From positions 62,001 through 126,000 of the forward strand of contig CAYNOT010000004.1 in NCBI GenBank assembly GCA_964398945.1: a stretch of DNA of 64,000 nucleotides, read 5' to 3'. The DNA is from JBGTGG01 sp964398945. Its GTDB lineage: Bacteria; Bacteroidota; Bacteroidia; Cytophagales; Cyclobacteriaceae. The position numbers were made by a program, and so were the translations under genes. Every line of letters begins with the position of its first letter. Position 1 is the stretch's first letter. This document shows positions 1 to 8,249 of the stretch, one piece after another. The notes under the pieces were generated by a model, which saw only the letters and a list, made by a program, of their open reading frames with translations, was not told where the DNA came from and searched no databases.

Positions 1-850
1 GGTTTCCAACTAACGACATATCGCCTTTAAGAACATTGATCAATTGGGGGATTTCATCGAGGCTGGTCTTTCTTAGAAATGCACCCAGTTTTGTAACGCG
101 CGGATCGTCTTTTATCTTAAAGAAGACACCACCTCCTTCTTCGCTATATTGATTTCGATACATTAATTTTTTGATTTCACTGTCGGCCCCAACACGCATC
201 GTCCTGAATTTATAAAAATCAAAAATCTTGTAGCCTGTACCTGCTCTTTTAGAGACATAAAAAAAAGGCCCCTTTGAATCAAGTTTTACAGCAATCGCAA
301 CAAGAAGCATAATCGGGGAGAGGAAAAAAATCGCCCCTCCTGAGAGGATAATATCAAAAATCCTTTTATTGCTCCATACCTTCATCACCGGTGCATCGGA
401 GGCGGTGCTCGTAGCTTGAGGGTTTTTAACGCGATCGTTTTTGTATTCTTTTAGTTTTTTTATGAATTCAAGCCGCTTTAAGAAACCGGTTGTCAGGGTT
501 CCAAAATAATAGTCGTCCGCGCCAAGTGTTAATGCGATATCCTTGGAGGGTTCTTCATATTTTTTTGTGTAAAAAATCAGCGGGATTGCTTTTTGACGGC
601 ACTGCTCTTTTAATTGTATCAGCCCATCGATCGATAAATCAGTATCGATAAAAACCGCATCCGGTCTATGAAGGCCAAATTCTATTATGGAAAGGGCTTG
701 GTCCAGCGATGCAAATGAATTGTAGATCTGCTCTTGTTCGTAGGCGGCTTCAACCGTCACTTCATTGCTGACGCGCACAATATGTTTTAGTGCTTTCCCG
801 TCCTGGGGTCGGGTAAGTGATAAATGAGGGGCTTTTAAACTTGCTTCCAT
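1..850 (-). CDS. Receiver-like domain fused to a polyprenyl-phosphate sugar transferase (3' end cut by window edge)
   Basis: Partial gene: 283 codons are visible from ATG at 850 and it runs off the left edge. Residues about 155-283 are a bacterial sugar transferase (WcaJ/PglC-type phosphoglycosyltransferase), which loads the first sugar phosphate onto undecaprenyl phosphate at the inner membrane. Seen: KVWSNKRIFDIILSG leading into a hydrophobic segment (about 168-188), the YKFRTM motif near 213, DPRVTKLG near 249 and DEIPQLINVLKGDMSLVG at about 265-282. Residues about 20-135 look like a CheY-type receiver: PDAVFIDTD puts Asp69 at the phospho-acceptor position and LIFYT gives Thr95. The paired acidic residues of strand 1 and the strand-5 Lys are absent, so it is probably a degenerate receiver. 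The response regulator at 852-1244 ends one base upstream, so the two are almost certainly co-transcribed. The transferase part is secure; the receiver reading is inference. Confidence 0.85.
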   Translation of the reverse strand, partial: MEASLKAPHLSLTRPQDGKALKHIVRVSNEVTVEAAYEQEQIYNSFASLDQALSIIEFGLHRPDAVFIDTDLSIDGLIQLKEQCRQKAIPLIFYTKKYEEPSKDIALTLGADDYYFGTLTTGFLKRLEFIKKLKEYKNDRVKNPQATSTASDAPVMKVWSNKRIFDIILSGGAIFFLSPIMLLVAIAVKLDSKGPFFYVSKRAGTGYKIFDFYKFRTMRVGADSEIKKLMYRNQYSEEGGGVFFKIKDDPRVTKLGAFLRKTSLDEIPQLINVLKGDMSLVGN

Positions 851-851
851 A

Positions 852-1244
852 CTACTTGGCTAGCACATTTTGATCACGGTCAGATTTGATGGCCTTCTCA
901 ACCTCATCCAATAATGCCTGTGGTTCAAAGGGTTTTACAAGATAGTTGCTGGCACCTAAGTCCAAGCATTGTTTTCGTTTCGCGGCATCTTCATACCCCG
1001 ATAGCATCAGTACCGGAATATCTTTGAACAATCCACTTTCCCTTAAATTTTCCAATAGTTCAATACCATCCAGGGACGGCATCTTTACATCCGAAACAAT
1101 AAGGTCAGGAATATTCCCATCTGAAAGCCATGCCCAGGCCTCCATTCCATTATTCATTACGACTACTTCATACTTGCTATGCAAAATTTTTTCTAAAAGC
1201 CAGCACAAAGGACTGTCATCTTCAATGACCAATACCTTCTTCAT
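852..1244 (-). CDS. Single-domain response regulator (CheY/Spo0F-like)
   Basis: A 130-residue protein that is only a receiver domain, with no output domain. Seen from ATG at 1244: the acidic pair in KVLVIEDD, phospho-acceptor Asp52 in LIVSDVKMP, Ser82 in VLMLSG and Lys104 in YLVKPF, so all the residues needed for phosphorylation are present. An upstream in-frame start at 1343 would add 33 residues with no receiver homology, so 1244 is preferred. It lies immediately before the receiver-fused sugar transferase, suggesting phosphorylation-dependent control of exopolysaccharide synthesis by protein contact. No cognate histidine kinase is in the window. Confidence 0.9.
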   Translation of the reverse strand: MKKVLVIEDDSPLCWLLEKILHSKYEVVVMNNGMEAWAWLSDGNIPDLIVSDVKMPSLDGIELLENLRESGLFKDIPVLMLSGYEDAAKRKQCLDLGASNYLVKPFEPQALLDEVEKAIKSDRDQNVLAK

Positions 1245-1458
1245 GGTACAAAAGTTTAAATACCCAACAAAAAAATGCTGCTCTAAAGATCGAGATTGAT
1301 TAAAGACGGGATCTTTAAAGCCAACTGTTAATAGACAATTCAAAATTAATTAAATTTTTGACTCTTATGTAACCCAAGTATTGAAATTATCTAAAAAGAA
1401 GTGTATTAACCAGTATTTTTTCAGTTTTTGTTTCATTTCAATAAGATGGGTGTTCAAA

Positions 1459-1490
1459 CAATTTACTGGAATCGCAATTTACTGGAATCG
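1459..1490. repeat. Perfect 16-bp tandem duplication in a 233-bp spacer
   Basis: CAATTTACTGGAATCG occurs twice head to tail (1459-1474 and 1475-1490) between the response regulator and the dehydrogenase. The rest of the spacer (1345-1577) is AT-rich, and I see no convincing promoter or RNA gene in it. Confidence 0.8.
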
Positions 1491-1577
1491 ATTGTGATTT
1501 GAACTGCCCCATGTTCACTGCTTTTGCTAGTTTTACGCTTTGCATCCCCATCATTATATAAATAAAGCCCCGATTGA

Positions 1578-2330
1578 ATGGCTAACATACGCTCTTCCAC
1601 TATTAAAAATGTCCTGATTTTAGGCGCCACATCCGATGTAGCAAAAGTGCTGGCTAGTGAATATTCCACCGCTGGAAATTCAATTTTGCTGGCTGCCCGG
1701 TCTGTTGGTCGACTTGACTCTTTGAAAAGTGACCTCATAATCAAATACCAAAATAAAGTTGAACTGGTAGAGTTTGATGCATCCCTGCCCGCTACGCACC
1801 AACAGTTTTATGACAGCTTACATGTGAAACCTGACGTGGTGGTTTGCCTTTTCGGGTTTCTGGGAGGAATACCGGAAGACCGCAGTTGGAAGGCAACAGA
1901 AGAAATCCTCATGGTCAATTTTGTAGGTTGTGTTTCCATCCTGAACATTGTTGCCAACGATTTTGCGAAACGTAACGAAGGGGTAATAGTAGGAGTAAGC
2001 TCAGTAGCAGGGGAGCGTGGAAGACAAAGCAATTATATTTATGGAAGTGCGAAGGCAGGGTTCACTGCATATCTATCGGGCTTGCGAAACCAACTGTTTC
2101 CACTTGGGGTCCATGTCGTAACGATTATACCGGGTTTTATTAAGACCAAGATGTTGCAAGGTTTGAAAACCCCTGCACCATTAACAGCCTCACCAATGCA
2201 AGTTGCCAAATCAATCGTAAATGCTGTACAGAAAAAGAAGAATGTAGTGTATGTACGTTGGTTTTGGAAATGGATTATGCTGATCATAAAATCCATCCCT
2301 GAAGGGATATTCAAAAAGATGAAGCTCTAA
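1578..2330 (+). CDS. SDR family oxidoreductase (DprE2-like)
   Basis: A 250-residue short-chain dehydrogenase/reductase. Seen: Rossmann start NVLILGATSDVA (residues 11-22), catalytic Ser at 141-142 and the YxxxK pair Tyr155/Lys159 in YIYGSAKAG. The SSVAGERGRQSNYIYGSAKAG block (read in two parts) resembles the DprE2/decaprenylphosphoryl-2-keto-erythropentose reductase branch, which acts on lipid-linked sugars; that specificity is inference, supported only by the neighbouring sugar transferase. The C terminus carries a hydrophobic stretch (about 225-240) that may associate with membrane. It is convergent with menE, with only 3 bases between the stop codons. Confidence 0.85.
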   Translation: MANIRSSTIKNVLILGATSDVAKVLASEYSTAGNSILLAARSVGRLDSLKSDLIIKYQNKVELVEFDASLPATHQQFYDSLHVKPDVVVCLFGFLGGIPEDRSWKATEEILMVNFVGCVSILNIVANDFAKRNEGVIVGVSSVAGERGRQSNYIYGSAKAGFTAYLSGLRNQLFPLGVHVVTIIPGFIKTKMLQGLKTPAPLTASPMQVAKSIVNAVQKKKNVVYVRWFWKWIMLIIKSIPEGIFKKMKL

Positions 2331-2333
2331 AAA

Positions 2334-3395
2334 TTACTTCCTTTTGATTTTATCATTCACCGTTTCAATTCTTGTGACGTATCGGATTTTTTTTGGTGCA
2401 TGGTAGTTGGGCAACCGGAGCTTCATTTCAGAAATAAACTGTTTTTGTAAATCGGTTTTAAGTTTCGGTTCCTCCATGGTGAGCACAACGCTTTCACCCA
2501 GTCGTTGATCAGGCTCCCCATGAATGTAAAAGCGATTTTGTATCGATAACTGATCAGCGATTTTTAGGATTATACCTTCTGTTTGTTCAGGTATAATTTT
2601 GATGCCACCGGAATTGATCACATTATCGAATCGCCCAAGCCAGTTGAAGCGATTCTCTTCTTCAATCTTTACAAGGTCATTGGTAACGATTCCCTTTTTC
2701 AAAAAAGGTGTTTTTATAACCAGGCAGCCTCTGCCATCTATGGATATTTTTATTGATGGTAAAACATGGAAAGGGTTTTCCGGGATTGGGCTTACCCTTT
2801 TCAATGCAATGTGGGAAAAGGTTTCTGTCATTCCGTAGGTAGCAAATATATTTGTTTTGCTTTTGCTTAAAGCAATTGAATCTTCATGGGATAGTGGTGC
2901 GCCACCAATCAGTATGTGCTCAATATTCGTTAACTGCTGAAAAGTTTTTCTTGAATTTAAGAATGTTTGAATCTGCACAGGCACAAATGCTGCAAGTGTA
3001 TACTTCGATGAAAGTTTTGGGTCTTTGTTAAAGTTTGATGGTTCGTATGCTTCGATGCTCATGCTGTTTACAAATGCCCGAACCAGCATCATCTTTCCAC
3101 CAATATATTCGGGATTGATGCAGAGCAATATTTTTCCACCTTGTTTAATCGATAATGCCTGAAGCGTAAGGTTCGCACTGTGGGAAAGTTGCTTTCGGGT
3201 GGCCGCAATCTTTTTTGGAGTACCCGTTGATCCGCTGGTTTTGAGTGTGAATTTTTCTTGCCCTTTCAGCCAACTCCTTACAAAAGACAAAGTTGAAAGC
3301 TCAAAAGCTGTGCTGCCCTGTGCGGTTCCGTCAATTATTTTTTGCACAGGGATCCTTTTTCCATTAAGCAAAATAGTTTTGTGTGGGTATTCCAT
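2334..3395 (-). CDS. menE: o-succinylbenzoate--CoA ligase
   Basis: An acyl-adenylating enzyme of 353 residues that activates o-succinylbenzoate with ATP and CoA in menaquinone synthesis. Seen: phosphate-binding loop KTSGSTGTPKK, the adenylate motif IFATYGMTET, the hinge-region GRFDNVINSGGIKI and a C-terminal lysine cluster after APKKIRY. It is short for the superfamily but normal for Bacteroidota MenE. ATG at 3395 is chosen over the upstream start at 3455 because the extra residues are the shadow of the menB 3' end. Four bases follow the menB stop, so it is the last gene of the men operon. Confidence 0.9.
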   Translation of the reverse strand: MEYPHKTILLNGKRIPVQKIIDGTAQGSTAFELSTLSFVRSWLKGQEKFTLKTSGSTGTPKKIAATRKQLSHSANLTLQALSIKQGGKILLCINPEYIGGKMMLVRAFVNSMSIEAYEPSNFNKDPKLSSKYTLAAFVPVQIQTFLNSRKTFQQLTNIEHILIGGAPLSHEDSIALSKSKTNIFATYGMTETFSHIALKRVSPIPENPFHVLPSIKISIDGRGCLVIKTPFLKKGIVTNDLVKIEEENRFNWLGRFDNVINSGGIKIIPEQTEGIILKIADQLSIQNRFYIHGEPDQRLGESVVLTMEEPKLKTDLQKQFISEMKLRLPNYHAPKKIRYVTRIETVNDKIKRK

Positions 3396-3399
3396 TCTA

Positions 3400-4224
3400 C
3401 TATGGAAACTGCGGGAACTGCATGAAATCCGGATCACGTTTTTCAATAAATGCATTCTTTCCTTCCTTCGCTTCTTCAGTTAAATAGTATAGCAAAGTTG
3501 CATTTCCTGCCAACTCCTGGATTCCCGCTTGTCCATCCAATTCTGCATTGAAAGAACATTTCAACATGCGCAGTGCAATCGGGCTTTTCCGGGCAATTTT
3601 CCTTGACCACTCCACATACGCATCCTCCAGCATTTCCAGTGGAACAACTTTATTAACAAGGCCCATGTCCAGTGCTTCTTGTGCATCATATTGATCGCAT
3701 AAAAACCAAATCTCCCGCGCTTTTTTTTGCCCCACAATGCGCGCCAGATAGGATGCCCCAAACCCACCATCAAAACTTCCAACCTTTGGGCCGGTTTGAC
3801 CAAACCGCGCATTCTCCGCTGCAATGGTTAAATCACACACTACATGGAGTACATGACCACCACCAATTGCCCAGCCGGCAACAGCTGCAATAACTGGTTT
3901 TGGAATGGACCGTATTAACTTTTGCAGATCCAGCACATTCAACCGGGGTACAGTGTCTTCCCCTATATATCCACCATGTCCGCGAACACTTTGATCGCCA
4001 CCACTGCAAAATGCTTTTCCGCCTTCACCCGTCAACACCACCACACGAATGGTTGTATCTTCCCGGCAAATCTCCATCGCATTGATCATTTCTTTTACCG
4101 TAAGCGGGGTAAACGCATTGTGTACCTCCGGACGATTTATACTAATGCGTGCGATGCCTTCAAATTTTTGAAAGAGGATTTCTTTATATTCTTTAATGCT
4201 TTTCCAGTCGTTCTTAAGGTTCAT
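3400..4224 (-). CDS. menB: 1,4-dihydroxy-2-naphthoyl-CoA synthase
   Basis: A 274-residue crotonase-fold enzyme that closes the second ring of menaquinone from o-succinylbenzoyl-CoA. Seen: FCSGGDQSVRG (oxyanion-hole loop), AGWAIGGGHVLH, and FGQTGPKVGSFDGGFGASYL, which is the MenB-specific stretch separating it from other enoyl-CoA hydratases. The start overlaps the menD 3' end by 11 bases, implying translational coupling. Confidence 0.96.
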   Translation of the reverse strand: MNLKNDWKSIKEYKEILFQKFEGIARISINRPEVHNAFTPLTVKEMINAMEICREDTTIRVVVLTGEGGKAFCSGGDQSVRGHGGYIGEDTVPRLNVLDLQKLIRSIPKPVIAAVAGWAIGGGHVLHVVCDLTIAAENARFGQTGPKVGSFDGGFGASYLARIVGQKKAREIWFLCDQYDAQEALDMGLVNKVVPLEMLEDAYVEWSRKIARKSPIALRMLKCSFNAELDGQAGIQELAGNATLLYYLTEEAKEGKNAFIEKRDPDFMQFPQFP

Positions 4225-5941
4225 AGTGTTGCTTTATTTTCTTTTTGTATTTATCAAATATCGTTTTACAGGTTTCTGTATCGGATTCAAATTCTAAAAT
4301 TTTTGTCCTTCCGTCTACCGTAAAAAAATCAGCGAGTAGGTTTTTGGTTTTTCTGTTAGTATCCAAAAGTAGGTGATCGAAATCAAATTCCTGGCAAAGG
4401 TACCTGGCATTAAGTTTTTGTTCGGTAACAAAATACGGACTTGCTTCCGGTAATGATGCCGGGCCATCAATCATTTTAAAAATTGCCCCGCCATGATTGT
4501 TTAGTAGCAAGATCCGTAAATTAGGAAGCGGGTAGTTATGCCAAAATGCATTTCGGTCGTAGAAGAATGCAACATCACCCGTTATCAGGATATTCAATTG
4601 ACCGCCCAAAAGTGCGTGCCCTACAGCGGTACTGGTTGCTCCGTCAATGCCACTGGTGCCCCGGTTTGAAAAAACTTTGACACCATTTTTTTCAGCGGTA
4701 AGCCCGATGAAATTTGCATACCGAACACTCATGCTGCTGGCAAGATGCAGGTTTGCTTGTTGCGGCAATCCTTTGATTACCTCGTGGACCAGTTCAAATT
4801 CCCCGAAGGGTTGGTGTGGAAAGAATTCATGCGTAGCCCGCACTGTTTTTCTTTCTTCTGCACTCCACAGTTGCTTGTAATTGATTTGCTTCTGTTTTTC
4901 GAAATCAGTTTTAGGGGCAAGGGTATTGATAAATGAAAATATATTTTCCGGACCAGCGCGAATAATCCTTGTCAGGGATTGAAAAACATCTGCAACATTT
5001 CCATCAGGCTGAATATGCCAGTGTGCTTTCGCTTTATTGTTCCTTAGATAGTTTTTTAAGTGCTTTGACAGCACCGATTTCCCCAGCGTGATCAGCAGGT
5101 CAGGTTTGAGTCCTTCTTTAATTTCTGCACCGGCTGCACCGAGAAAAGAATCGGCATGCCCAATGATATCATCAAGGGTGTGAAGGTTGGAAATGATTTC
5201 CGCAATGATTGGGATGTTTAATTGATTGGATGTTGTGGAAAGAATCCTGGACAATGAAATGGAATGGTCGGCCTGACCGGATACTACAAGGACTTTGTTG
5301 AAATTAGCCCACTCTTTTTCGAGTTCTTTTTTTACTTCATCACCAGGTTCATACGTGTTTGGAATATCTTCAATACACCGCGGAGCTAAACTGAAAACGA
5401 TATCTTCTTCAGGTGTCGGGTAGAAAGGTTCGCGGAAAGGAACATTGATGTGGACCGGTCCGGCTGGATATTGTGAGGCCAAATTAATGGCTTCGTTCAC
5501 TACGCGATTGATCATCCATTGATCATCAATATGTTCGTAGTGTTGAGGAAGTTGATACGATTTCTTTACGTGGTTTCGATAAAGTTCTTGTTGATGGATG
5601 GTTTGTCCATCTTGCTGACCAACCCACTCTACGGGCCGGTCGGCAGTGAATACGATCAACGGAACCTGCTGGAAATATGCTTCCGCTATTGCGGGTGCAA
5701 AATTATACGCGGCTGTTCCGGAGGTGCATACCAACGCGACCGGACGCTTTTCCGCTTGCGCCATTCCCACTGCAATGAAGGCAGCGCTACGTTCGTCACT
5801 AAAAGTCTTACACTCTAATTTTTCATTGCGCGTGAACGCGAGTGTTAGCGGTGCACAACGCGAACCGGGACAAAGCACTACACTCCGGATTTCTTTTCGG
5901 GCACAGATTTCTGCGATATCGTAAATGGGTTGAAGGTTCAT
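4214..5941 (-). CDS. menD: 2-succinyl-5-enolpyruvyl-6-hydroxy-3-cyclohexene-1-carboxylate synthase
   Basis: A thiamine-diphosphate enzyme of 575 residues that joins isochorismate and 2-oxoglutarate in the first committed menaquinone step. Seen: CPGSRCAPLTLAF near the N terminus, the catalytic Glu context ERSAAFIAVGMA, GTSGIDGATSTAVGHALLGG and the ThDP/Mg motif ITGDVAFFYDRNAFW. ATG at 5941 overlaps the menF stop as ATGA; an upstream in-frame start at 5992 lies inside menF and is not needed. Confidence 0.96.
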   Translation of the reverse strand: MNLQPIYDIAEICARKEIRSVVLCPGSRCAPLTLAFTRNEKLECKTFSDERSAAFIAVGMAQAEKRPVALVCTSGTAAYNFAPAIAEAYFQQVPLIVFTADRPVEWVGQQDGQTIHQQELYRNHVKKSYQLPQHYEHIDDQWMINRVVNEAINLASQYPAGPVHINVPFREPFYPTPEEDIVFSLAPRCIEDIPNTYEPGDEVKKELEKEWANFNKVLVVSGQADHSISLSRILSTTSNQLNIPIIAEIISNLHTLDDIIGHADSFLGAAGAEIKEGLKPDLLITLGKSVLSKHLKNYLRNNKAKAHWHIQPDGNVADVFQSLTRIIRAGPENIFSFINTLAPKTDFEKQKQINYKQLWSAEERKTVRATHEFFPHQPFGEFELVHEVIKGLPQQANLHLASSMSVRYANFIGLTAEKNGVKVFSNRGTSGIDGATSTAVGHALLGGQLNILITGDVAFFYDRNAFWHNYPLPNLRILLLNNHGGAIFKMIDGPASLPEASPYFVTEQKLNARYLCQEFDFDHLLLDTNRKTKNLLADFFTVDGRTKILEFESDTETCKTIFDKYKKKIKQHYEP

Positions 5942-7119
5942 CGTGACAACACTTGCAATAAGGTATTCATTTTCAATTCCGTTTCTTCCCATTCTTTTTC
6001 AGGGTCAGAATCTTTTGTAATGCCCGCACCTGCATATATGGTTGCTTCTTCTTTCAGGAGTTGGAGACAGCGCAGGTTGACAAATAAATTGGTTTGATTT
6101 TGAAAATTGACAGCGCCCAGATATCCGGAATAAAATTCCCGGTCGTACCCCTCGTTTTCAATTATAAATTGCAGCGCGTTTTCAAGGGGCATTCCACACA
6201 CTGCCGAAGTAGGGTGGAGCAACTCCAGCATGACCGAGCCGAGTTGTGGGAAATTTGTAGCCCGCATATCAACGATAAGGTCTGTATTAAGGTGAAGGAT
6301 GTTCCCTGCAATTACGGTCTGGGGGCCGTGTTCCTCAAATTCCCGCAAGCGGATTTTCTTGAAGCAATTGATAATGTAGCGGCTCACCAGTGCCTGTTCT
6401 TCAATTTCTTTTTGTGTCCATGCAACATCTTTAATGTGGGTGCCGGGTTTCAGGGGCTGTGATCCTGCCAATGCTACAGTTTTAAATTGATCACCCTTGA
6501 TGTTTACCAGGATTTCAGGGGATGCCCCGAGCCACGTGCCCACATCGTTGATGCTCACGAGGGAGATAAAGGCATTGGGATAAGCAGTTGCTAATTTTTG
6601 GAATGCTTCGATCGGATCAAAGGAATCGTCAAGATCAATTTTTTTGATTCGCGACACGACCACTTTTTCAAAACTATTTTCTTCGATTGCCGAAATACTT
6701 TTTTCAACAAGCCTTCTATAATCAACAAGGGAATGTGCCGTTGAACCTGTGTTGCAGTATTTGATTTTTGGTGGAGAAGCTTTTTTCGATTGGTTTTGCA
6801 GCCACCCGGTGTTATCGTGTTGATCGTAGTTTGATGAAACCAGTTCATTTTCTTCAAATGAGAAAACAAAGTCACCTTTTAGAAAAATCCGCTCCCGCGA
6901 TTTATCAAAAGGAGCAAACAAAAAACCGGTTGCCAATTCTTCCAATGTTTTTTCATTCGGGATTTTTTCCGCAGCAGTAGAAACAAGGGCATGAAAGGTA
7001 GTGGTGTTCGGAAGTCGCCACAAGGCAGTTGAAAAACCATTTTCAATTGCAGAATAAAAAATATCCTGAAACCATTCGTGTTGCGTCTTGGTCGTAAGTT
7101 GGGAGGCAGTACTATTCAT
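5938..7119 (-). CDS. menF: Isochorismate synthase
   Basis: A chorismate-binding-fold enzyme of 393 residues that isomerises chorismate to isochorismate. Seen: FEKVVVSRIKKIDL, WLGASPEILV, AGSQPLKPG, and the C-terminal HPTSAVCGMP, EFYSGYLGAV and YAGAGI motifs of the MenF/EntC/DhbC family. ATG at 7119 is used; the codon one step upstream is TTG. It starts 6 bases after the thioesterase stop and overlaps menD by 4 bases. MenF rather than a siderophore EntC, because menD, menB and menE follow. Confidence 0.93.
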   Translation of the reverse strand: MNSTASQLTTKTQHEWFQDIFYSAIENGFSTALWRLPNTTTFHALVSTAAEKIPNEKTLEELATGFLFAPFDKSRERIFLKGDFVFSFEENELVSSNYDQHDNTGWLQNQSKKASPPKIKYCNTGSTAHSLVDYRRLVEKSISAIEENSFEKVVVSRIKKIDLDDSFDPIEAFQKLATAYPNAFISLVSINDVGTWLGASPEILVNIKGDQFKTVALAGSQPLKPGTHIKDVAWTQKEIEEQALVSRYIINCFKKIRLREFEEHGPQTVIAGNILHLNTDLIVDMRATNFPQLGSVMLELLHPTSAVCGMPLENALQFIIENEGYDREFYSGYLGAVNFQNQTNLFVNLRCLQLLKEEATIYAGAGITKDSDPEKEWEETELKMNTLLQVLSR

Positions 7120-7125
7120 CAACTA

Positions 7126-7554
7126 CTATTTCTTTATTTCCAGTATTGCCATGGTAATGCGACTGATACAAATAAGGTTACCCTGTTCATCACGAATGCG
7201 GATTTCCCACACATGGGTTTGTTTTCCAAGATGGACAGGGGAGGTCCTGCCAATTACATAACCGCTTTTTGCCCCTTTCAAATGATTGGCGTTTATCTCA
7301 AGCCCCACACAAAAATATTTCGATTGGTCAATCACACAATACGCAGCAATACTGCCCATCGTTTCCGCCAGCGCAACCGAAGCACCACCGTGCAACAATC
7401 CCATTGGTTGCCGGGTTCGGTGATCAACGGGCATTTTTGCTTCCAGAAAGTCTTCACCAACTTTTGTAAACTCAATTCCAATATGCCCGCCCATGGTGTT
7501 GGGCATCGATTGGTTCAGGTGTTCAACGGTCAATTCAGGTGGAAAAACAGCCAT
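7126..7554 (-). CDS. menI: Hotdog-fold thioesterase, probable DHNA-CoA thioesterase
   Basis: A 142-residue PaaI/YdiI-type acyl-CoA thioesterase. Seen: the hotdog signature GLLHGGASVALAETMGS with its acidic residue (Glu) at the usual catalytic position, and LEINANHLKGAKSG. As first gene of the men operon, the best guess is hydrolysis of 1,4-dihydroxy-2-naphthoyl-CoA, the step after MenB; substrate is inferred from context. ATG at 7554 is chosen because the longer reading to 7623 would extend through the promoter region of the divergent phosphatase. Confidence 0.8.
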   Translation of the reverse strand: MAVFPPELTVEHLNQSMPNTMGGHIGIEFTKVGEDFLEAKMPVDHRTRQPMGLLHGGASVALAETMGSIAAYCVIDQSKYFCVGLEINANHLKGAKSGYVIGRTSPVHLGKQTHVWEIRIRDEQGNLICISRITMAILEIKK

Positions 7555-7598
7555 TTTTGAAGTTTTTTTTGAAAAGGAACAACAATGAAGTATTTCCC

Positions 7599-7606
7599 TA
7601 TTTTTG
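7599..7606 (+). promoter_or_regulatory. Bacteroidota -7 element candidate upstream of the histidine phosphatase
   Basis: TATTTTTG matches the TAnnTTTG -7 consensus. I see no TTTG at the expected 19-21 bp upstream distance. If used, transcription would begin near 7612, favouring the TTG start at 7626 over the ATG at 7539. Confidence 0.35.
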
Positions 7607-7625
7607 CGCCCAAAATACTTCAAAA

Positions 7626-8249
7626 TTGGTCACGAAAAAAATATATCTGATCCGTCATGGACAAACGGATTTCAACAAACAAGGCATTGTTCAGGGCAGC
7701 GGTGTGGATAGTCGATTGAATGACGTTGGGATTGCGCAAGCGACTGCTTTTTTTGAGGCCTATGGTACGATCGCTTTTGATAAGGTGTATACTTCTGCTT
7801 TGAAACGTACCCATGAATCGGTCGACCTTTTTATAAAAAAGGGTACCCGGCATGAAGCGCTTGCAGGGTTGAATGAAATAAACTGGGGAAACAAAGAAGG
7901 ACAGCGAATTTCAATTCAGGACGATGTACGTTACTTCGAGATGTTGGAAAGATGGAGGAACGGTGAAACGGGGTTGCGGATTGAAGGTGGCGAGAGTCCC
8001 GATGATGTATTGTCAAGATTGATTCCTGCATGGGACCACATCATGAATAAACCAGACGAAGAGAATATTTTGGTATGTGCACACGGGCGCGTGATGCGTG
8101 TTTTGCTTTGCCATGTATTGAATTATCCGCTCCATAGTATGGATTTGTTTGAGCACAGCAACCTGTGTTTGTATGAACTGAATTACTCGGGCTCCATGTT
8201 TCGGATTGAAAAATTCAACAACGCAGATCACTTGCGGTCTTTTAATTGA
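7626..8249 (+). CDS. Histidine phosphatase family protein (phosphoglycerate mutase-like)
   Basis: A cytosolic phosphohydrolase of about 207 residues. Seen: the RHG motif in YLIRHGQTDFN with phospho-His, and the second catalytic His in CAHGRVMRVL. Likely a phosphatase of small metabolites such as alpha-ribazole phosphate or sugar phosphates; the substrate cannot be told from sequence. An ATG at 7539 is in frame but overlaps the divergent thioesterase start and lies before the likely promoter, so TTG at 7626 is preferred. The 3' end overlaps the convergent TPR gene by 22 bases. Confidence 0.85.
   Translation: MVTKKIYLIRHGQTDFNKQGIVQGSGVDSRLNDVGIAQATAFFEAYGTIAFDKVYTSALKRTHESVDLFIKKGTRHEALAGLNEINWGNKEGQRISIQDDVRYFEMLERWRNGETGLRIEGGESPDDVLSRLIPAWDHIMNKPDEENILVCAHGRVMRVLLCHVLNYPLHSMDLFEHSNLCLYELNYSGSMFRIEKFNNADHLRSFN

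Noticed and set aside
1463..1744. 93-codon minus-strand frame over the dehydrogenase start
   Set aside because: Overlaps the secure Rossmann-motif coding region on the opposite strand.
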